Source: an uncultured Lentisphaeria bacterium (GTDB lineage Bacteria; Verrucomicrobiota; Lentisphaeria; Victivallales; UBA1829). From it: 64,000 nucleotides of DNA. The position numbers were made by a program, and so were the translations under genes. The stretch spans positions 1 through 64,000 of the forward strand of contig CASDPB010000035.1 of assembly GCA_949282305.1 (NCBI GenBank). Direction: 5' to 3'. How positions within the stretch are numbered: position 1 is the stretch's first letter; each line of letters starts with the position of its first letter. Of this stretch, positions 1 to 7,923 are shown one piece after another. The notes under the pieces were generated by a model. It was not told the DNA's origin and ran no database searches. It was given only the letters and a program-made list of their open reading frames with translations.

Positions 1-1438
1 AATTCGTCGGCGCGACGAGGTAGATGTCCGTGACGCCTCCCGAACGCAGTCCCTTGCAGAACTCCTGCAAGGTCGAAGTCTTTCCTGCGCCAGCCACGCC
101 GCGGAACAGGTTGAACCGGTCTTTGGAGCTCAACAGGCCGTGAATCAGCACCGCCTGCGCCTCCCGTGACTGATCTCCCGGAAACGCCTGAAACTCCGGC
201 GCAATCGCATCGAAAACATCCCGCTGCTGTTCCACCTGCTCGATCGCCGACAGTTCGCGCTCAATTACAAATTCCGGAGCATAATACGGATTCGCCTCAT
301 TGCCGCCCAGGTTCCGCAGTTCCGGAATCTCTTTGACGGCCTTTTTCAGCTCCTGCAACTTGATCCTGCCAAGGTTCCGGTTCAGCACTTCAGCCAGTAT
401 CTTGTCGAGCTTCAGAACGCTCTCCCGCTCGTACAGTTCATCGATCACATTCCGGATTTCCTCCACGGTCCTTTCGTGATCCAGCGTGCTTGTCACCGAA
501 CCATGTTCTTTGGCGCGCTTTGCCGCCGCGTACAACTGCGCTTCTTCCCGATGGCCCAACTGCCCCATCTGGAATTCCCGGACTTTCTCGCTTGTCGAAG
601 TCAGCATCTTATCCGTGCGTGTCGAAGTCGAAAGATAATTGTTCTCGCTCAACGTCGGCTTCCGACCATGCTCCGCGATGAACTCCGCCTCGGCTTTTTC
701 GATCTGCTGCCGACGCTTGGAAAACCGTTCCATCACGTCAGCCGGAACGCACGCCAGATCGTACCAGATGACATTGCCTTTCCGGTCCCGCGTTTCGACC
801 GTATCATAACCAAGTTCACGGCATTTCGACGCCATCGCATTATGATACACTTTCCCCGCGTAACGGATCGCCCGGCACATCTCCAATGTTTCCAGAGCCT
901 TGAATTTTCCATCATGCGAACGTGTCACATTGCAGACCACATTATAGGTATGTAGCTGAGGATCAAGTTCACGGCTTGTATCATGTGTAAACTCAGCATA
1001 AATCAGCTGCCCCGTCGTCTCATAATTGTTTGTTCGGACATTCTCTCCGTGCCGCACCCGAACCGCCGCAAATTTCTCCAATTCACTCATCGCAATACGG
1101 ACAGCTTCAACATGTGCTTCCATCAATCTCTCGTCGAACAGACTCATCACGGAAACAGATTTCGGCGCCGCACACTGAAAATCAAAAAATCTCGGACCGC
1201 CCGATATATTTTTCTGCGTCAGTTTCCCATACGTTTTCGGATTGATGTTCTTCTGAAACAAACTGAACTCCCCGCTTGTCACAATACCGCCACGCAAACC
1301 AAATACTTCCGCCAATTCTCCAAGCCAATAGCCCTGAACTCTTTCATGCTCAGAATAATAATCGTTGCTCGACAGATGATTTGCATAGAAACTTTTCCCG
1401 GAACCATGACTCGCACGGATCTTCGTCATGTTGAACAT
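1..1438 (-). CDS. MobF-family conjugative relaxase/helicase (TrwC/TraI-like), 3' end cut by window edge
   Basis: Nicks and covalently holds one DNA strand at oriT, then unwinds the plasmid or ICE during conjugation. About 479 residues are visible, reading off the left edge. I chose the ATG at 1438 because GAGAGGAG lies 8 nt upstream. The N-terminus has the MobF tyrosine arrangement (Y18, then Y27-Y28), followed by the relaxase block FFDFQCAAPKSVSV and the histidine-motif region HDTSRELDPQLHTY. Near the window edge is a Walker A loop, GVAGAGKTS, starting the RecD-like helicase. In well-studied MobF relaxases the last residue of the metal motif is His (LHTH); here it is Tyr, read directly as TAT. 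No coupling protein or other transfer gene is in the window, so the rest of the element must lie to the left. The family call is strong. Confidence 0.9.
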   Translation of the reverse strand, partial: MFNMTKIRASHGSGKSFYANHLSSNDYYSEHERVQGYWLGELAEVFGLRGGIVTSGEFSLFQKNINPKTYGKLTQKNISGGPRFFDFQCAAPKSVSVMSLFDERLMEAHVEAVRIAMSELEKFAAVRVRHGENVRTNNYETTGQLIYAEFTHDTSRELDPQLHTYNVVCNVTRSHDGKFKALETLEMCRAIRYAGKVYHNAMASKCRELGYDTVETRDRKGNVIWYDLACVPADVMERFSKRRQQIEKAEAEFIAEHGRKPTLSENNYLSTSTRTDKMLTSTSEKVREFQMGQLGHREEAQLYAAAKRAKEHGSVTSTLDHERTVEEIRNVIDELYERESVLKLDKILAEVLNRNLGRIKLQELKKAVKEIPELRNLGGNEANPYYAPEFVIERELSAIEQVEQQRDVFDAIAPEFQAFPGDQSREAQAVLIHGLLSSKDRFNLFRGVAGAGKTSTLQEFCKGLRSGGVTDIYLVAPTN

Positions 1439-1544
1439 TGCACCATGCTCCTCTCACTCTTGCCGTTCAAAATCCACATAAATAAATTTGCCCGGGTATA
1501 GTCTACGAGAAGCAATTGCAAACTGCAAGCAAAATCAAAATCGC

Positions 1545-1574
1545 GATGAGAAAAGCTCCGACGATTTTCTCATC
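1545..1574. repeat. 10-bp perfect inverted repeat upstream of the relaxase gene (oriT or terminator candidate)
   Basis: GATGAGAAAA and TTTTCTCATC flank a 10-nt loop. It lies in the non-coding stretch between the relaxase start (1438) and the next gene (1736). MobF relaxases bind a hairpin near their nick site, and oriT commonly sits beside the relaxase gene, so an oriT role is possible. A bidirectional terminator is also possible because both arms end in A/T runs. No nic site was identified. Confidence 0.4.
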
Positions 1575-1680
1575 AGAAATCAAAAGTCCAAAATAAAACG
1601 CAATACCCCGAAGATTTTCGGTTATCGCAGGAGAGCAGGAAGAGATGGACTCTGTCAAAAACGGTTCAGGAAAATTCCAT

Positions 1681-1708
1681 TTGATTTTTCCTCTTGATGA
1701 AGTATATT
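1681..1708 (+). promoter_or_regulatory. Sigma-70-like promoter of the AAA-like/PD-(D/E)XK gene
   Basis: TTGATT, 16-bp spacer, TATATT. Transcription would begin near 1715, downstream of the in-frame TTG/ATG codons at 1694-1699. This supports the ATG at 1736 as the real start. Confidence 0.5.
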
Positions 1709-1735
1709 GGACTGATGAACAAGGAGTGGATAATC

Positions 1736-3292
1736 ATGAAAGATCTGACCAGCTACACCTATTCTTTCGAGGAACTTATTCGAGGGCAATTCCTGTATGT
1801 GGATAAGACCGAATACATCTGGAATATGATCCGTCCAGCTACCGCAGGATATTTTCTTTCCCGGCCTCGCCGCTTCGGGAAGTCGCTGACCGTTTCCACT
1901 CTCAAGGCTGTATTCCAGGGAAAAAAAGAACTGTTCAAAGGGCTGGCTATTTATGATAAGCCTTACGATTGGAAGCAGTATCCGGTCATACATCTGGATA
2001 TGAACGGATTGGATTTCAGTTCCGTTGAGGAACTGGAAAGCAGTTTATGCGATTTGGTAACGGAAGTGGCTGTTTCGCATGAGCTGACGTTGGAATCGGC
2101 GAATGCCGCCAGTATGTTTCGAACACTAATCAATCGACTTGCAGAAGAAGAGCAAGTGGTTATTCTGATAGATGAATATGACAAGCCAATCTTGAACAAC
2201 TTAGGCAAGTCACATGCTCAAAAGATTCTGGATAAGTTGAAAGTATTTTATTCCGTCATCAAGGCATTTGAATCCAAAGAGCGTTTCGTCTTCGTCACTG
2301 GTGTGACGAAATTCTGCCACGTTTCGCTGTTCTCCGAGCTCAACAACCTGACCGACATCACGATGAATCGTGATTATGCCACAATGTTCGGCTATACCCA
2401 GGACGAGTTTGAGACGTATTTTGCCGACCGCATTGACGCAGCCTGTAAACAGCTGAATATGCCCCGCGAAGAACTTCTGCCGGAAATCAAAGCGTGGTAT
2501 GACGGTTACAGATTTCATGCCAAATCAGAGTCAGTTTACAATCCGGTGTCGCTCGCGCAATATTTTACAAATGATATGGAATTCAACAACTACTGGTTTT
2601 CAACGGGGACTCCGTCGTTTCTGATGGAGCTGATTAAGAAAACGCGTTTTGATTTTGAAAATGTCCTGTCGCGTCCCGTGTCCGCCGTGGCATTCGAGGC
2701 CTTTGAGGTCGATAAGATAGATCCGTTGTCACTGCTTCTGCAAACAGGTTATCTGACGATCAAATCGTTGGAAAAGAAATTCAATATGCCATGGTACTGG
2801 CTTGATTTTCCCAATCAGGAAGTCAGTGTTTCTTTCAATACCTATCTTCTGAACGCTTATGTGGAAAAATCCAGGAGCGATGTGACGAACTTCTGCGAAC
2901 TGCTGGCGGATTCCATGGTCAACGGAAATATTGAGCAGCTTCACAAGGCGCTGGAAGTCTTCTTCGCCGGGATTCCATATGATGTGCATCACAAGGACGA
3001 GAGCAACTTTCAGAACATCTTTTTTGCGATATTCCGTCTTCTCGGCTATTACATCAAAGCCGAGTCCCGCACCAGCGACGGGCGCATCGACGCGGTGACG
3101 GAGACCGATAAATGGATTTATCTGTTTGAATTCAAGTTGGACAAAGACGATTCCGCATTGGAACAGATCAAGGAAAAAGAATACTTCAAGCCATACTTGC
3201 TTTCGAATAAACGGATCATGCTGGTCGGAGTTAACTTTGACACGGGAACGGGGAAACTGTCCGACTGGAAGGACGAGGAAGTTGTCCGGTAA
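1736..3292 (+). CDS. AAA-ATPase-like / PD-(D/E)XK nuclease superfamily protein (DUF1703 type)
   Basis: A protein of 518 residues. Near the N-terminus it has a P-loop-like RPRRFGKS (GKS at 48-50), then a Walker-B-like LIDEYDKP near residue 150, and a C-terminal nuclease-fold signature D...EFK around residues 455-467. This two-part architecture defines a family abundant as multiple paralogues in gut Bacteroidetes, Lentisphaerota and Clostridia. Its biological role is unknown; defence or mobile-DNA roles have been suggested for PD-(D/E)XK relatives. The start is the ATG at 1736, with AAGGAG 9 nt upstream. The gene stands alone behind its own promoter, next to the relaxase, and looks more A+T-rich than the core genes, consistent with transfer. 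Confidence 0.85.
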   Translation: MKDLTSYTYSFEELIRGQFLYVDKTEYIWNMIRPATAGYFLSRPRRFGKSLTVSTLKAVFQGKKELFKGLAIYDKPYDWKQYPVIHLDMNGLDFSSVEELESSLCDLVTEVAVSHELTLESANAASMFRTLINRLAEEEQVVILIDEYDKPILNNLGKSHAQKILDKLKVFYSVIKAFESKERFVFVTGVTKFCHVSLFSELNNLTDITMNRDYATMFGYTQDEFETYFADRIDAACKQLNMPREELLPEIKAWYDGYRFHAKSESVYNPVSLAQYFTNDMEFNNYWFSTGTPSFLMELIKKTRFDFENVLSRPVSAVAFEAFEVDKIDPLSLLLQTGYLTIKSLEKKFNMPWYWLDFPNQEVSVSFNTYLLNAYVEKSRSDVTNFCELLADSMVNGNIEQLHKALEVFFAGIPYDVHHKDESNFQNIFFAIFRLLGYYIKAESRTSDGRIDAVTETDKWIYLFEFKLDKDDSALEQIKEKEYFKPYLLSNKRIMLVGVNFDTGTGKLSDWKDEEVVR

Positions 3293-3350
3293 TCGGCGGA
3301 ACAACCGATCAGTTTTTGCCAGGCAATTGACGTGAAAGCAGAATGATGCT

Positions 3351-4025
3351 CTAATAGATGGTTCCCTGTTCCCAGAAATAGGATCGCAGAACAAGGTTCG
3401 AACCTAAAAACCGATTGTTTGGCAATAAGGAAAAAATCTCATCGCGGCAATGTCCGTCCAGATAAAGAATGTTCACCCGGTCTCCATTCCCGTGACGTGG
3501 AGCAAGCTTGCTTTTCCCGTTCAACGGAGTTTCCTGATTTTCATCGGAATTCTCCTAACGATCGGCAACAATCATGCGGCGATCCGGATATCGGACCAAA
3601 CAAATAGTGCCATGCGGGATCACTGGTGGTTACGGCATTGCTGCTTTGATAAATGTTGATTCCAAAGTTGTTTTTTATATAGCGATTCAAGGAACCGTAT
3701 TCCGACGACAAATGATACCGGAAAGCAGGATGGGCTTTCCGTTTTCCCAATAATCGTTCCGTTTTATCCTCAAATATGGAAGAAGTGCATTCTGCCATGG
3801 GGGAAAGTAAACGGGAATACAATCATTGTAGTCAAATGCGTATTCCGATAACGCAAAACCGATATTGCGCAAATTACCCTGGCATCTGCCCGTCATTGCT
3901 TTTTGCCGGACTCGGATGAACATGGGCAATAAAAGCAAGCAAAGTATCGCGATAATCCCCAAGACAATCAGCAGCTCAAGCAAAGAAAAACAGGATTTGT
4001 TCCAGTGTTCTTTGATAACCTCTAT
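3351..4025 (-). pseudogene. Decayed type II/IV pseudopilin (prepilin N-terminus to H-X9-DG-like C-terminus)
   Basis: Read on the minus strand, three frames join into one pseudopilin-like protein. An N-terminal segment contains CFSLLELLIVLGIIAIL (prepilin hydrophobic helix). A middle segment in another frame includes SSEYGSLNRYIKNNFGINIY. A C-terminal segment in the third frame has an internal TAG and then RHGNGDRVNILYLDGH, the H-X9-DG-like motif, ending at the stop at 3351-3353. No ATG, GTG or TTG sits at the expected start; the open frame begins after the stop at 4026-4028. At least two frameshifts, one nonsense codon and a lost start make this a pseudogene rather than a sequencing slip. An intact relative lies at 37202-37906. 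Confidence 0.75.
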
Positions 4026-4121
4026 TTAGAAATAGAATCTTAGTATGAATATGAAAAAGACTCCTGCATAGAAGTTATTGCGGGAACCTGACATTTCAAT
4101 CATTACCCCCCAAAGCACAAT

Positions 4122-5135
4122 TCAATTTGAATGAGACTCCTGAGCATGAGCAAATATGGTTTTTCCACAATTTGAAACAGCTTTGGTTGCAATGTCCTGT
4201 ACTTTTTCATAGGCTTTTTCTTGACGGACCGTAAGTTCTTCTATCTGCTTTGCCTGGGTATCGACAAGTTCCTTGAGGGATGCTATCTTTGATTCAAAAA
4301 CTTTTTTATCCCCTTCAAAATCTTTGGACAGCAATTGTTCCTTCAGGGCAAATTCCTGATTGAGTTTATCCGAAAGTTCGGAACGTGCCTTGATTACTGC
4401 CGCATCAATTGCAGCAGGGAAATCTGCAACCTGCATTTCAAGTCGGGCAAATGCCTCTTCTTTCGAGCTGATGTCCGCTTCACGGGCATCAAGTTCTACT
4501 GTCCTTTTTTCTGTCGCTGCGTCAAATTCGGACTTTTCTGCAGCGATATTTTTCCGTAAACGCGACAATTCATCTTCGAGCAGAATTTTCTTACGTTCGC
4601 ATTCTCGTTTCCAGTTATAATCATATTCCTCCTGCTCACGTTTGCGCTTCTTTTCCGCTTCTGCCACTTCCTGCGCAAACTGTGCCTCGGCTTCAAGTTT
4701 TTTCCTGGCAAAATCGGAAGTCCATTTTGCTTCTTCTGCTTCAAACTCGTCCCGCTTCATTCGATGCGCTTCGATCAGCGCCAGCAGTGACGAAGCGGCT
4801 GCATCAATATCATAAATTTGCTTCAGTTCCGCCTCTTTGAGTTTGAGCGCTTCCTGAAGATTTTTATATTTTGCAGCTTCTGCCTCCAGTTTGGTGGATA
4901 AATCACTCAACTCACGGCAAATTGCATTTTTCAAAGCATCGACACATACCGCAATATCGGCGGATACGGCAGAATCTGCTTTTTCATAAATTTCTTTCCG
5001 AATCGCTGTTTCTCGGATTTTCTCCGGATTCAGAACATTTTCTTCATTTTCTGATAACGCCTTCTGGACAGGATCGACGGCTTCTTTCAGATCTTTTTTA
5101 GTCGTAGTCTTCGTTGATGTTTTACGTGGCGGCAT
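4122..5135 (-). CDS. Ala/Lys/Glu-rich coiled-coil protein, function unknown
   Basis: A protein of 337 residues starting at the ATG at 5135, with AAGGAG about 8 nt upstream. The first 15 residues are basic and Thr/Lys-rich (PPRKTSTKTTTKKD), suggesting nucleic-acid or surface contact. Roughly residues 40-320 are almost continuous charged heptad-like sequence rich in A, E, K, R, typical of a long coiled coil. There is no signal peptide, membrane segment or enzyme motif. I do not recognise a family; database hits to myosin-like or TolA-like coiled coils would be compositional only. It is a single gene with a good promoter just upstream. Confidence 0.7.
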   Translation of the reverse strand: MPPRKTSTKTTTKKDLKEAVDPVQKALSENEENVLNPEKIRETAIRKEIYEKADSAVSADIAVCVDALKNAICRELSDLSTKLEAEAAKYKNLQEALKLKEAELKQIYDIDAAASSLLALIEAHRMKRDEFEAEEAKWTSDFARKKLEAEAQFAQEVAEAEKKRKREQEEYDYNWKRECERKKILLEDELSRLRKNIAAEKSEFDAATEKRTVELDAREADISSKEEAFARLEMQVADFPAAIDAAVIKARSELSDKLNQEFALKEQLLSKDFEGDKKVFESKIASLKELVDTQAKQIEELTVRQEKAYEKVQDIATKAVSNCGKTIFAHAQESHSN

Positions 5136-5166
5136 GAATAATACTCCTTCTGCAATTTTCCAATTC

Positions 5167-5195
5167 AATATAAAATCACCTTGATATGATTTCAA
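5167..5195 (-). promoter_or_regulatory. Sigma-70-like promoter of the coiled-coil gene
   Basis: On the minus strand: TTGAAA (5195-5190), 17-bp spacer, TATATT (5172-5167), placing the start of transcription about 20-25 nt before the ATG at 5135. Confidence 0.55.
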
Positions 5196-5442
5196 ATGAG
5201 ATCGCTTTTTTTCTTTGAAAATGTACAGTGGAAAATCACGGAAGACAAGTCCGGGAACCTGTGGTTGAAGAACTATTTGACGATAAAAAATGGAAACAAC
5301 GAACTCTGAATACTAAAATGAACTTCCCCGGTAAAATACCCATCGGTGACTACGGAAACAGAAGTTTTTCTGAACCTAATGATTACATTGAACGCTGATG
5401 AGGCGGATTTCTGTCTCGGACCTTAAAAAAAGGAGGCGTGAA

Positions 5443-6900
5443 ATGAAGAAAAAAATCTTTTGGAGGATTGCATTTGCAATGTTGCTGTTCGCAGTGCCCG
5501 GCTGCAATGCGGAAGAGACGGCGAAAGTGCCCCCCGGCTCGAAAAAGATCCTGATTGCCGTATTCTCCTATACCGGCAACACACGGCAGGTTGCAGAGGC
5601 GATCCGGCAGAAAACCGGAGGCACGTTGATAGAAATCGAACCGGAAACGCCGTATTCCAAAGATTACCAGGCAGTGGTGAAGCAGGGCAGGGAGGAAGTC
5701 AACTCCGGCTTTCTGCCGAAACTGAAAACGAAAGTGGCGGACATTCGCGATTATGATGTGATTTTCGTCGGGTCGCCGATCTGGTGGTACACGATTGCGC
5801 CTCCCGTGGCAGCCTTTCTGCATAATCATGATTTTTCCGGCAAGACAATTGTTCCGTTCTTTACACATGGCGGTTACGGCATCGGGCACAGCCTGAAGGA
5901 CATCCGGAAATATGCGCCGGGAGCGATGCTGACCGGGGAATTCGAGCTGGACCGGGATTCCCTGAAAAAAATAGATGCCGGTGTAACAAAATGGCTTAAG
6001 GAGATCGGAGTCGGGAACATGACAGACAGCAGAGAGACGTCACACATCAGCACTGCGGATTCCATCCGCGACATCGTGAATCATCCGGCTTTCCGGGATT
6101 TCGGGCGGTGTCTCCTGCCGTGGGACGACAGCCGGCGGAATTACGATATTCCGCTGAACCGGGTCGCGACACTGCTTCCGTATCACAGCAACGTGAATCC
6201 GGAGGAAGCCGCCGCTTCGCTCAACCGTCTGATCGACGACGCCGATGCCGGGAAGAAAATCTTTTACGACATCTACACGGAACAGGAAAAAGCGGCGGTT
6301 CCGGCAAAACGCAACACGGGACTTTTCTTCTTCCGGGGAAAGCCGGGCGCACCGTTCGCTGTGGTGAATCCGGGCGGCGGATTTGCCTATGTCGGTTCCT
6401 TTCACGAGGGGTTTCCATACGCCGCCGAGATCAGCGGGAGAGGCTACAACGCTTTTGTTCTGAAGTACCGTACGGGAGGGGGACAGTATGCGGTCGAGGA
6501 TCTGGCGGCGGCGCTGAAATTCATCTTTCAGAATGCCGATGAACTTGGCGTCGGAACGAAACATTATTCGCTGTGGGGAAGTTCGGCGGGTGCGCGCATG
6601 GCGGCGTTCATCGGTTCTTCCGGTCTGTTCCCGAAACCAGCGGCGGTCGTGATGGCTTATACCGGTCAGGCGGAGTTCACGCAGAACGATCCGCCGACTT
6701 TTTCCGTGGTCGGTTCGGAGGACTGGATCGCCAGTCCTTCCGTGGTGGAACATCGGGCGCGGAGAATGAAGAACGCCGGAATTGATGTTGAATTTCATAA
6801 ATACCGCAATGTCGGACACGGTTTCGGCTCCGGCAGAGGAACGAGCGCGGAGGGCTGGATCGGCAACGCGGTCAAATTCTGGGAAAAACACATTTCATAA
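5443..6900 (+). CDS. Lipoprotein fusion: flavodoxin-like domain plus alpha/beta-hydrolase (esterase) domain
   Basis: A protein of 485 residues. The ATG at 5443 follows AAAGGAGG by 6 nt. Residues 1-21 form a lipoprotein-type signal ending in VPGC, with C21 the lipidation candidate. Residues about 34-190 are flavodoxin-like, with the phosphate-binding loop SYTGNT at 42-47 and the flavin-contact loop GSPIWWYT at 110-117. Residues about 225-485 form an alpha/beta-hydrolase of the BD-FAE/acetylesterase type: oxyanion loop NPGGGF at 309-314, nucleophile S381 in GSSAG, Asp near 427 and His459 in NVGHGF. It is first in a five-gene operon, 12 nt before the reductase. A flavodoxin domain is expected in the cytoplasm, so export as a lipoprotein is unusual. 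The substrate is unknown. Confidence 0.8.
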   Translation: MKKKIFWRIAFAMLLFAVPGCNAEETAKVPPGSKKILIAVFSYTGNTRQVAEAIRQKTGGTLIEIEPETPYSKDYQAVVKQGREEVNSGFLPKLKTKVADIRDYDVIFVGSPIWWYTIAPPVAAFLHNHDFSGKTIVPFFTHGGYGIGHSLKDIRKYAPGAMLTGEFELDRDSLKKIDAGVTKWLKEIGVGNMTDSRETSHISTADSIRDIVNHPAFRDFGRCLLPWDDSRRNYDIPLNRVATLLPYHSNVNPEEAAASLNRLIDDADAGKKIFYDIYTEQEKAAVPAKRNTGLFFFRGKPGAPFAVVNPGGGFAYVGSFHEGFPYAAEISGRGYNAFVLKYRTGGGQYAVEDLAAALKFIFQNADELGVGTKHYSLWGSSAGARMAAFIGSSGLFPKPAAVVMAYTGQAEFTQNDPPTFSVVGSEDWIASPSVVEHRARRMKNAGIDVEFHKYRNVGHGFGSGRGTSAEGWIGNAVKFWEKHIS

Positions 6901-6912
6901 GGGAGGTAGAAA

Positions 6913-7905
6913 ATGAAAACAAGAAAACTCGGCAATCTGGAAGTGTCGGCAATCGGAATGGGCTGCATGGGATTCAGTCATGGTTACGGGGCGATTCCCG
7001 CGGAGGAAGAATCCATTCGTCTGATCCGGAAGGCTTACGATCTCGGATGTACACTGTTTGACACGGCGGAAGCCTACGGGCCGTATGTGAATGAGGAACT
7101 GGTGGGAAAAGCGGTCAGGCCGTTCCGGGATAAAATTGTGCTGACAACCAAATTTGTTCCGGTTTCTCTTGCAGGACAGGAGATTCCGGAGGGCAAACTG
7201 AGCCGCCGGGGGGTGAGGAACGCTCTGGAGGCTTCGCTGAAACGGCTCCAGACGGATTATGTCGATCTGTATTATGAGCACCGGGTGCCGCTGGACAGCC
7301 GTGTCGAGGACGTCGCGGAGTGGATGGGCGAGCTGATCCGGGAAGGCAAGATCCGGGCATGGGGTCAATCCCAGTCCACGCCGGAACAGATACGCAGAGC
7401 GCATGTTGTGACGCCGCTTGCCGCAGTTCAGAGCGAATACTCCATCATGGAGCGGATGTTTGAAAAAGAGGTGATCCCGACATGCGGGGAACTGAAGATC
7501 GGCTTTGTCGCCTTTTCCCCCCTCGCCAGTGGCTTTTTGAGCGGGAAATATACAAAGGACATGCACTATTCCGGTGATGATGTGCGGCGGGTCATCACCC
7601 GTTTTTACAAGGAGAATGTGGAGGCGAACCAGCCGCTTCTGGATTTGCTTCACGAGTTCGCCCGGGAGAAACACGCGACACCTGCGCAGGTCTCGCTGGC
7701 ATGGATGCTGCACAAGAGGGATTTCATTGTCCCGATTCCGGGAATGAGGCGGGATGAACGGATTGTCGAGAACCTCGGCGCAGCGGAAGTGGAGCTCTCC
7801 GATGCGGAATTTGAACGCATCGAACAGGCGTTGAGCCGGATTGTCATTCATGGCAACCGGACGGATCAGGACATTGCCAAACTGGGAACCGTGAAATCGC
7901 AATAA
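6913..7905 (+). CDS. Aldo/keto reductase
   Basis: A protein of 330 residues with the full AKR (beta/alpha)8 length. It should reduce aldehydes or ketones with NADPH. The catalytic tetrad is visible: D50 and Y55 in FDTAEAY, K80 in LTTKF, and H123 in YYEHRVP. The C-terminal cofactor-binding segment reads IPGMRRDERIVENLGA. It resembles the YajO/YhdN-like aldo/keto reductases. GGGAGG lies 7 nt before the ATG. Unlike three of its operon partners it has no signal peptide, so it should be cytoplasmic. It sits 12 nt after the flavodoxin-esterase and 18 nt before the kinase. Confidence 0.9.
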   Translation: MKTRKLGNLEVSAIGMGCMGFSHGYGAIPAEEESIRLIRKAYDLGCTLFDTAEAYGPYVNEELVGKAVRPFRDKIVLTTKFVPVSLAGQEIPEGKLSRRGVRNALEASLKRLQTDYVDLYYEHRVPLDSRVEDVAEWMGELIREGKIRAWGQSQSTPEQIRRAHVVTPLAAVQSEYSIMERMFEKEVIPTCGELKIGFVAFSPLASGFLSGKYTKDMHYSGDDVRRVITRFYKENVEANQPLLDLLHEFAREKHATPAQVSLAWMLHKRDFIVPIPGMRRDERIVENLGAAEVELSDAEFERIEQALSRIVIHGNRTDQDIAKLGTVKSQ

Positions 7906-7923
7906 GCAGACGGAGGCGGAAAC

